Positions 19,801-25,400 of a stretch of DNA of 64,000 bases are shown in pieces; positions within the stretch are counted from its first letter, which is position 1, and every line of letters begins with the position of its first letter. The stretch lies in contig NZ_CP118225.1 of the NCBI RefSeq assembly GCF_028768465.1, forward strand, positions 3,019,001 to 3,083,000, read 5' to 3'. Position numbers and translations under genes: made by a program. The stretch comes from Rhodopirellula sp. P2 (lineage in GTDB: Bacteria; Planctomycetota; Planctomycetia; Pirellulales; Pirellulaceae). Under the pieces are notes generated by a model. It searched no databases. It was given only the letters and a program-made list of their open reading frames with translations, and was not told where the DNA came from.

Positions 19801-20002
19801 GCGATTCGCGATCGATTGCGGATGAGCCCACTTCGCCCGCAGCGGGGGCGTAAGGGCCCGCGGCAAGAAGCTGACGCGACTCCAATTGTTCGATGGTCAG
19901 ATGCAACTGTTGGCGACGAGCGAAGCGACTTGGCTTGAGCGGGTTCACGGCAGATCCAGGGAGTGTTTGATTCAATGATGTGTTACAGGGTGGCGTCGTC
20001 AT
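13868..20002 (-). CDS. Giant secreted surface protein with three DUF4465 modules and a dockerin, in a cobalamin-riboswitch operon
   Basis: A 2044-residue protein. Residues 40-47 carry the planctomycete N-terminal surface motif LESRQLLA. Residues ~53-258 form a domain with FAVFENSFSDTFLELGYVEV and THVRLVDIFGDG, known to me from cell-surface proteins. Three DUF4465 copies follow at ~265-482, ~918-1133 and ~1243-1464, each with WSG/QGW, NTTYAALSM or NSTYAALSM, FAKQFGG, DYRF, DEWxxVDL and SSxDVGxFGxNTPxYFAxDD. Between them are about eight ~85-residue beta repeats (pattern IPxGxDSVxVxVxLIDN). Residues ~1873-1937 are a dockerin-like pair (DVNANGEVTALDALTVIN and DVSGDGRVSALDALKVIN), with an acidic tail. 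It overlaps the DUF1559 gene by 20 bp and the DUF1289 gene by 4 bp. Role inferred: surface capture of a corrinoid or a related ligand. Confidence 0.9.
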   Translation of the reverse strand: MTTPPCNTSLNQTLPGSAVNPLKPSRFARRQQLHLTIEQLESRQLLAAGPYAPAAGEVGSSAIDRESPAIVGWATGVEDYTPGAAVDEVWQDSSQALGPAEGQSGSIVSLGRSGTLTLTFDDPIRDGLGFDFAVFENSFSDTFLELGYVEVSSDGVNFVRFQSDSRTDSAVAAFGAVDPTNLNNLAGKYRGGFGTPFDLQELRGTAGLDVTAITHVRLVDIFGDGTSLDGQGDPIYDPTPTMGSVGLDVDGVAVLHAKQTGPAIIDFETLGSELGASPFSNQASNGFEEAELSLNNDYNSLYGSWQGWSISKATDSTTAGFTNQYSAFTGEGHAGSDTYAVGFYSEYASPENRPTLELDPEVGSQFDSLWITNTTYAALSMTEGDQFAKQFGGDNGTDPDFYEVDIHGLDDAGASIGTVTAVLADFRFENPADDFIVDEWIQVDLSSLKNAQALQFQVRSSDVGDFGINTPTYFAVDDVVVKRPQVALDIEDASLVESESMTGRVSRPALDRSSPMTVSISNSNSSLVSLPTQVTIPAGADYAEFTISSSDDDLAGPDQQVAFTATAELQAPRVRELNVLDDDATGLAFSSSSLQQTEGASATTLTLRRNDVDISSPLTVSLSAQPDSRLNYPASLTFPAGQREVSVVISITNDEKFSPTQSVQLVATAEGHAESAATVELLDDDTRALTASNPASPLEEANPSQTVTAIIHRNDASLDQPMTIGLTNPNPELLTMPASIVIPSGFDSVEVTIGLIDNDVANTRHTFTVVASNANAGNAEFDFTVIDDEAPTFVLAFLDSQGVALNEVTEGQSVRLSVTRPASSVSESITVTLEQSLTERLDGPLEVTIPAGATSAELTWLIQPDETLTGSLDWTIEASTPGFDTARLATTVLDSDSPELTISGPTEPLLESDSTTIGDFESFGQTLVADEFNNNAGQAGVFVDGELTFGNSFSNAYGFDSWSGFAISRGSDTTTPGFFNQYAAITGEGARESNTYAIGYNGADAIIRRSNDSQPFESIAVTNTTYAALSMLNGDAFAKQFGGESGDDPDTFVLTIVGKNENGESIGEVEFQLADYRFADNSLDYIVDEWTTVDLTTIGQATELHFGLSSTDVGQFGMNTPGYFALDDVQLAAPGEGLPQLTIHRQTLDNSEPLEVTLVADRTDMRIPETIVIPSGQDSVSVPVRLIDNLLAEGNREVAITATANGFAPQTVSLSIEDNDTRSLTVTHDSTETLNESQSIIIDVEDTGSNLDPESFNNGSDLSGAIVSGPLEFPNVYNEQYDFWSGWAASNVTDVATPGYSNQYAAYSNLVGDQAGGGDSSETFLIGAGSGDSAPTLTLPETMPDARFASISLTNSTYAALSMQQGDSFAKQFGGETGDAPDYFLLTIVGLDLAGETVGTVDFYLADYRFENNSLDYIVDEWTTIDLTSLDGASQLRFDLSSSDVGDFGMNTPAYFAADNVVLDQVSAEPTSVVIHRNAADLSSSLPITFESDDPRFAIETPIEIPAGADSVRIPVSILNDRTVNTDSSVRWTVSADGQVAGDANVSIQDDETPGIEVHRLLESLQVIEGEAADLYEIRLSQRPASIVTVSVEALIESADAGAQLSLSADTLTFTPDNWSEPQTLTVAANTDTLQEANQTVDLRFEVVSDLSDPGYASAESQQDSFTLVDYQPTNLSLALEAEQLVLRDLRNDAVWASENRDEHFAVVLNGQAQSLSVASLAEAPGLVTIEMGAGDDRVVLDTTWFTSIDGGEGFDRLILQPSDGLANESGGSTIDLAAWLQNRVVGFEELVLGASNPDEPLTYRLDSARLTTLLGTDAPTITSIGSQNLELTGSWQLGVPLVADGLVRQRLVSETIEVQVITSTPWQNAIRSEDVNANGEVTALDALTVINRLNSGESNELLTPNDPNELIGRFYDVSGDGRVSALDALKVINYLNGETASGEPVTNSPDVPPVRSNQLSAESSVTEAVTPNQPNQAQVSALNGPPRLASIVQDSSRWSNSGGLSTELVDRLWSESGRESEDDSDSSDSGDWIDSLELLGGTA

Positions 20003-20870
20003 GCCCGGCGCGCGTGCAGAGCGCGGCCAGGATCTCTAAGTCGAGTTGCTCGGTCAGAAAGGTGACCGAGCTGTCCGCGCGGAGGACCATCACGCCACCA
20101 ACGTGAAAGCTACGCATGTCGTTTTCAAATGCGGGGGCGTGGTTGATCGGGAAGGCTTGATCAAACAAGTTGCGTCCGTTGATCCATTGCCCGTCCGGAA
20201 ACGCGGCATCCTCCGAGACCATCACGGTGTTCGAGCTGCCATCCAAGATGTCTCGCATCGCGAGGGCTCGGTCGTGCAGCATCATTCCGTTGGGTGGATC
20301 GTTCCGGCCCGTGATGCGTTGACCGTAGATCCCGCCGTAGTCGGACGCCCCGCGACCTTGCATCCGACCGTCGGTCCGAGGCGTGCTGGGGCATAGGAAG
20401 TTCGGCAAGATGGTTGCCGCGGCGAGTTCATTTTCAGGGGCATCAAACGGTCGTTTGAAATCGATTTGTTCGTGCAGTCCTGATTGTTCCAGGAACGGCA
20501 AGACAAACGCCGACCAAGCCAATTGTTTCCCGTTGGGATACTGAGGTCGGACCTCAATCGCACCCGGCGGAAACTTGTTGTGGGCGGCATGGTAGTTGTG
20601 CAGGGCCAAACCAATTTGATGCAAGTTGTTTTGGCACGATGCACGTCGCATGGCTTCTCGCGCTGCCTGGACGGCGGGCAGAAGCAAGCCAATCAGGACG
20701 CCGATGATGGCGATCACGACCAGCAATTCCACCAAGGTGAAACCCCTGGCGAAAACGCTTCGGTAGCGGCGGCGATGCGAACGAGGAGACGGGAGCATGC
20801 AAAGCGATCGAGTCAGTTCGAATGGGGACCCATCGCTCGGGTGATCCCGCGCGGAAGTCGCCTTGGTCAT
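19983..20870 (-). CDS. DUF1559 pilin-like protein, first gene after the cobalamin riboswitch
   Basis: A 295-residue planctomycete DUF1559 (SBP_bac_10) protein. The type IV pilin-like cleavage and methylation signal is RGFTLVELLVVIAIIGVLIG (cleavage after Gly 43), followed by the family hallmark LLPAVQAAREAMRRASCQNN and HNYHAAHNKFPPG. Family members are processed by prepilin peptidase and exposed outside the cytoplasmic membrane; their function is unknown. The C-terminal FHVGGVMVLRADSSV corresponds to the usual H-x9-DG region, with AD in place of DG. ATG at 20870 is used; ATG at 20798 would shorten the cytoplasmic leader. It is the first gene downstream of the riboswitch and overlaps the surface-protein gene by 20 bp. 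Confidence 0.9.
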   Translation of the reverse strand: MTKATSARDHPSDGSPFELTRSLCMLPSPRSHRRRYRSVFARGFTLVELLVVIAIIGVLIGLLLPAVQAAREAMRRASCQNNLHQIGLALHNYHAAHNKFPPGAIEVRPQYPNGKQLAWSAFVLPFLEQSGLHEQIDFKRPFDAPENELAAATILPNFLCPSTPRTDGRMQGRGASDYGGIYGQRITGRNDPPNGMMLHDRALAMRDILDGSSNTVMVSEDAAFPDGQWINGRNLFDQAFPINHAPAFENDMRSFHVGGVMVLRADSSVTFLTEQLDLEILAALCTRAGHDDATL

Positions 20871-20954
20871 TCGGACTGGGATTCAACGAAACAGCCAAGC
20901 GAAATTAGATTTCGCCCCGACGCCGATCTCGCCCAAGAAGATCACTTAGCGTCC

Positions 20955-21178
20955 GTTTCGTGGTAGGTCTTCTGACTCCCGACGCAAACTCGCAAACGCT
21001 CGCCTTCTCGTCTGTCACGGAAAATTCCGATCAATGACAATGGCACAAGAGGAATGTTTGCTTGGAAGTCACTGAGTCAGCAACTTCGCGTCGGATACAG
21101 CGGCCGGGCCGTCTCGGAATCTCACCGAAGTTCCCTGTTTCCTATGATCCAAGCCTTGGATCAAAGGCACCACGCAAC
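20955..21178 (-). promoter_or_regulatory. Cobalamin (B12) riboswitch (RF00174-type)
   Basis: On the minus strand the leader shows the cobalamin-aptamer landmarks in order: GGTGCC at 21171-21166, AGGGAAC and CGGTGAGATTCCGAGACGG, then CCGCTGTATCC, a GCCATTG / GAGAAGGCG pair in the variable arms, and the B12 box GAGTCAGAAGACCTACC (20978-20962). The P1 helix closes: CGTGGT (21174-21169) pairs with ACCACG (20964-20959), extendable by three pairs past one mismatch. It lies 85 bases before the DUF1559 start. In between, a 7-bp hairpin (20899-20915) may be part of the expression platform, but there is no clear U-tract, so control of translation or a Rho-type mechanism is as likely as termination. Such elements normally switch genes off when adenosylcobalamin is plentiful. 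Confidence 0.93.
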
Positions 21179-21295
21179 GTTGCCGGTAGTATTCCCAGGT
21201 CGGTTCCAATTGTCAATCCAATTCGTTTCGTGGGGCTGGAGTGATTGGCGAATCTGTAGCGATTCTCGATGGGGATGCACCCCAATGGCGGTCGA

Positions 21296-22447
21296 TTATC
21301 TCTGATAAATCGGCAAGTAATGGTAGCGAACGCTGAGGCTGAGGATGGCCAAGGCGGTGGCGTAGGCGACCCCCACATTGCGTTCTTCGCCCTGGTGACT
21401 GACCCACGATCCGTTGTCGGCTTGCAATCGCAGCAGCAGTTCGGGAACCAGTTGGGCTGCCGTGGTCGCGGCTTCTCCGCCGATCTGGTGCATGCCCTGG
21501 GCGTAGTAATACATGCCGTAGAAAAAGAACCGCTCCTTCGTTCGAGGAGGGTGTTCGAGCAGCCAGGCTGCCGCTCCTGCAACCAAGGGGGAATCGTACT
21601 GGCCACAGGTTTGCATGGCGAGCAAACCGGCCGCTGTCATTGTGAACGCAGGGTGGTGTGTTCCCGGCGTGTAGGCAAAGCCGCTGGCCTTCTCTCTTGG
21701 TTGGCCGTTTTCGTCCAATGGCGAGGTATACGATTCCTTCAAGTATTTGACTGCCAAGTCAATCGCTTCGGAAGGAACGTCCAGTCCATCATTCTTTGCG
21801 GATCGCAAGGCCATGACTTGCCAAACCGAAACCGATAAGTCGGAGTCTCTGGAATCGGGTTTGTATCGCCACCCGCCCTGAAGTCGTTGTGGCTTGGAGA
21901 CAGCTTGCGATTGGAGGATGACCTGGATCGCTTGTACCAAAGCGTTGTGAATGCGTTCGTTTTGGTCGATGGTCGCGCCCATGCCCAAAATCTCTGTCAG
22001 CATCAACGTGGTGATGCCATGCCCATACATTCGAGACCCATCGTGGTGGCCAAAGTATCCCTGGGTTTGATTGCGAGGTTGCAACACAAATTCGATGGCG
22101 CGGCTCATCACGCGACCCTCAGGAGTCGCTGGTTCCGGAATCGTTCCGATGGATGCGAACGCCATGATCACCAGCGATGTCATGGCCGTTGCATTGCCTC
22201 GATCGGCGATCGATCCGTCATCCTTCTGCAATCGCAACAGGAACTGGATGCCCCGGTTCACAGCCTGGTCAATGGCATCGTCAACATAGAGATCTGTCAG
22301 GGGGTCTTCCGCGGTGGCCGAAGCGAGAAAGCGACGTGACCCGGGACCAAGTGCGCTTGCACACGTGATGCCGGAGCCAAGCATCGCTTGGGCGAGCCAG
22401 GATCGGCGGTCGAGTGGGGCTTGCTGGGGAACTTTCACAGGAATCAT
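21296..22447 (-). CDS. Squalene-cyclase/prenyltransferase-repeat protein with Tat signal
   Basis: A 383-residue protein. It starts with a twin-arginine-type signal (DRRSWLAQAMLGSG) followed by an alpha-alpha toroid built of prenyltransferase/squalene-oxidase repeats. Seen repeat cores include GIQFLLRLQKDDGSI, LQGGWRYKPDSRDSDLSVSVW and LLRLQADNGSWV. The catalytic DxDD of real squalene-hopene cyclases is not obvious, and the protein is little more than half the length of a cyclase, so it is probably a structural or binding relative and not a hopanoid enzyme. It is the fifth gene of the DUF58-vWA operon: its ATG overlaps the stop of the giant upstream gene by 4 bp. It ends upstream of the riboswitch leader. 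Confidence 0.82.
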   Translation of the reverse strand: MIPVKVPQQAPLDRRSWLAQAMLGSGITCASALGPGSRRFLASATAEDPLTDLYVDDAIDQAVNRGIQFLLRLQKDDGSIADRGNATAMTSLVIMAFASIGTIPEPATPEGRVMSRAIEFVLQPRNQTQGYFGHHDGSRMYGHGITTLMLTEILGMGATIDQNERIHNALVQAIQVILQSQAVSKPQRLQGGWRYKPDSRDSDLSVSVWQVMALRSAKNDGLDVPSEAIDLAVKYLKESYTSPLDENGQPREKASGFAYTPGTHHPAFTMTAAGLLAMQTCGQYDSPLVAGAAAWLLEHPPRTKERFFFYGMYYYAQGMHQIGGEAATTAAQLVPELLLRLQADNGSWVSHQGEERNVGVAYATALAILSLSVRYHYLPIYQR

Positions 22448-25400
22448 CTGTCCGATCGTGGGTTGGATTCACTGGACTTTGCCGCTTCGGCGGAAACGGC
22501 TTCGAAGTAGGCCTGCACCGCTCGGCGGTACGTCATCGGAATGCGCACTTTGCGGTCTTGGATGACCTCCTCGGTTTGACGTTCTCGTAGGTCGCCCCAA
22601 TCCCCGTCCGCGATGTTCCAGTCGCTGGCATCGATCAGGGAGTTGTCAGAGGCTTGCCCGTCGCCGCGGGCAGAGTTGTTCGCTTGGGAACTGCTTGGTT
22701 GCGAGGGATCTTGATCCGACGGTTGGGATGGCTCACCGGCTTGTGCAATTTGTTGCAATTGCCGTTGCCGTTGTTGAGCCAGATTGCGGATGGCTTGCTG
22801 AGCTGCTTCTGCCAATGTCGAGGAAGCCTGTCCCGACGTTGGCTGCTGACCGGGACTGGCCGGCGAATTGGGCTGGTTGGCCTGCTGGCTTCCCGACGCC
22901 TCGGAGGGGGATTCTCCAGCGGAACCTTCCGCTGCTTGACCCGAGGGTTGGTCCTCGGACGTTTGCTGCGACTGGGATGGCTCAGACGGATCGGATTGGT
23001 CGTCACTGCCTGCCTGTTCCGGGGGCGGTGAATGGAGGGCTCGGTCCAGTTCGTCCAACGTTTTGGCCAGTTTTTGACTTTGCGAGGAAGCTGGGGCGGC
23101 ATCCGGAGTGGCGGTCGAGTCGCCTTCGCTGTTGACTGGATCGTTGCTTGTTTGCTGGGCGAGTGCATCTGCTTTCGCTTGCAATTGCTCGGCCGCTTGA
23201 GCGAGCTGCTGATTGGCTTGGCTGGCTTCACCGGACTGCAAAGATTCTTGGGCCCCGGTCATTGGTTGTTGCCGGACCGCTTCAATTTCCGTTGCAACCT
23301 CGTCGAGTTGTTCAGCGGAAGTCTTGTTGCCCAGTCGTGCTTCGTGGCGTGCGGCTCGTCGAAGTTCTTCCGTTGCCATCGCGACAGACTGTTGAAGTCG
23401 TTGTTGCTGATCGGCAATGGGTTGAATCGAGGAAGCGGGGGGAGCGAGCGATTCGTCGATCGCGAGCGATTTTTGGTTGGAGTCGAGCGATTCGGCGAGG
23501 TGCTGCAATTCTTCGGTGGCTTGCTGAGTGACTCGCGAGAGCAATTCAGCAGCGGGGTTGGGGGCATCCAAGTTGGCGACCGCTCGGTTGCGGGCATCTT
23601 CATACCGCTGTTTCGCCTGCCGCTCCGATTCGCGAGCCAAATCGCGAGTTTGCTTGGCAGCTGCCGCCGCGGTTGCTACGTTTTCGACTTGGGCTTGTTT
23701 GTCCGCCACGTTCTTTTCTGCCCATTCTTCCCCAGGGTGCTTTTGCTGTTGTTGCTTGGCTTGATCGAGGCTTCGCTGAGCATTGCGTTCTTGGTTTTGA
23801 GCTTGTTGGATTCGGCGGCCAGCCTCATCAACATTGCGATGCCACTGTTGGTTCTCGTTCTGAAGCGATTGCAGGTATTGGTTCTTCCCCCGTCGTTGCA
23901 TGGCTTCCAATTGTCGAGCCGCTTTGGCACGTGATTGCTCGTTGTTGTGCAGAGATTGTTTCTGCATCTGCCGAGCCTTCTTGTTGATCGCGGCGGTTTG
24001 TTTTGAGGCATCCTGAACCGCCTCCCGAAGGGACTGGTTGGCGGCTTGCAGGTCGTCCAACAGGGCCTTGTCGTTTTGAACCTGTTTGCTTGCTTGCGTT
24101 GCCTGGGAGAGATCTTCGCGAATCTGTTGGATTGCTCGCTGTGTCGCATTTTCGTTGGACCATCCACTGGCTTGCTCTGCCATTGCCAGCAAGTGATTCT
24201 GGACAGCATCGGCGCGATCCGAGAGGGAACGCAACTCATCTTGAGCGATGCGTTTCTGTTCGGAAAACTCTGCGTCGGAGCGTTCCAAGTTGCGACGCAG
24301 TGACGTTTCTTCGTTCGCCGCTTCGCGAATCATTTGTTCGGCGGCACGGACCGTCTGCTTCGTGATGTCCTGCAGCGACTCTTGCATCGGTTGGTCCGTG
24401 GGCAGCTTTTTCTCAAGTTGTTCGAGCAATTGCTCGGGAGTCATCTGGTTGGCTTGGGCGACCGCTTCCGCTGCGTTGAATTGGTTGTCCATTGAGGGGT
24501 TCGCTTCCGAAGTTGGGGCCAGTTCGTTGAGCGCGTCCCGAGTCTGGGAGGCATCCTCGCCCTGGTCGATGGCTTCGAAGTGATCGGCAATGGTTTCCAG
24601 TGTTTTCGAAAGATCATCGAGTGATTGCGATGCCTCTGCCGGTTGGTTTTCGCGGAGCTGGCTGGCGACTTGTTCGGTTTGCTGTTCAATCGCTGCGATG
24701 GCCTGGTCGGCATCGCGGGCAGCCTGCGCGTCGTCCGCTTGGGAGTAGTCCGCGTTGTTGGCTCGGTCCGCCAATTGTTCGGCGATCGAGCTGACCTGTT
24801 CCTTCAAATCGTCAAACTTGGATTCCGCCTCGGCCGCGACTTGTTCGGGGGATTCGGGACGTTTGGATTGGTCTTCTTCGATGGAATCGCTCTGTTGCTT
24901 GGCTTCCTCCGCTGCTTCGCGTGCCTGATCGGACAAGCTTGGCGTGAGGCGACGAAGGAATTCACGTGCCTCTTCCATCATCGGATCGAGATCATTCCAA
25001 CTGGATTGATAGGTTTTCAGGATCGACTCAATGGGAATGGCCGCTGACACTGGCGTTTCGCTTTCCCAGCGACGACGGTTCAAGCGGTCACGGGCTTGGC
25101 TGGCGTCTTGATTCCAACGAGTGTCCCGGAGGGGATCAGCGACACTGGGGGCCAGGCCGAGGTGCCGAACCTGCGCCATCGGGATTTCGTTGGCGACTTG
25201 GATGTGTTCCAGTCGGATGGGTTGATGGATGATCCCGTCAGCAGAATCGACCGGGTACCGTTCTCGGTCGGCGACGAACTGCCATTGTTTCTCAAAGCGA
25301 TGCAGTTGGTTTCCAGCGTCCAGCGTCATCACCGCTTTCGAGACTTGGTCGTAGAATGCGACCTCGTCGAGGTCCGAACTTTCCGGCGAGACAAACCCAT

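Noticed and set aside
21296-22447. Considered as a squalene-hopene cyclase
   Set aside because: It is too short and lacks a visible DxDD catalytic motif; only the toroid repeat is supported.
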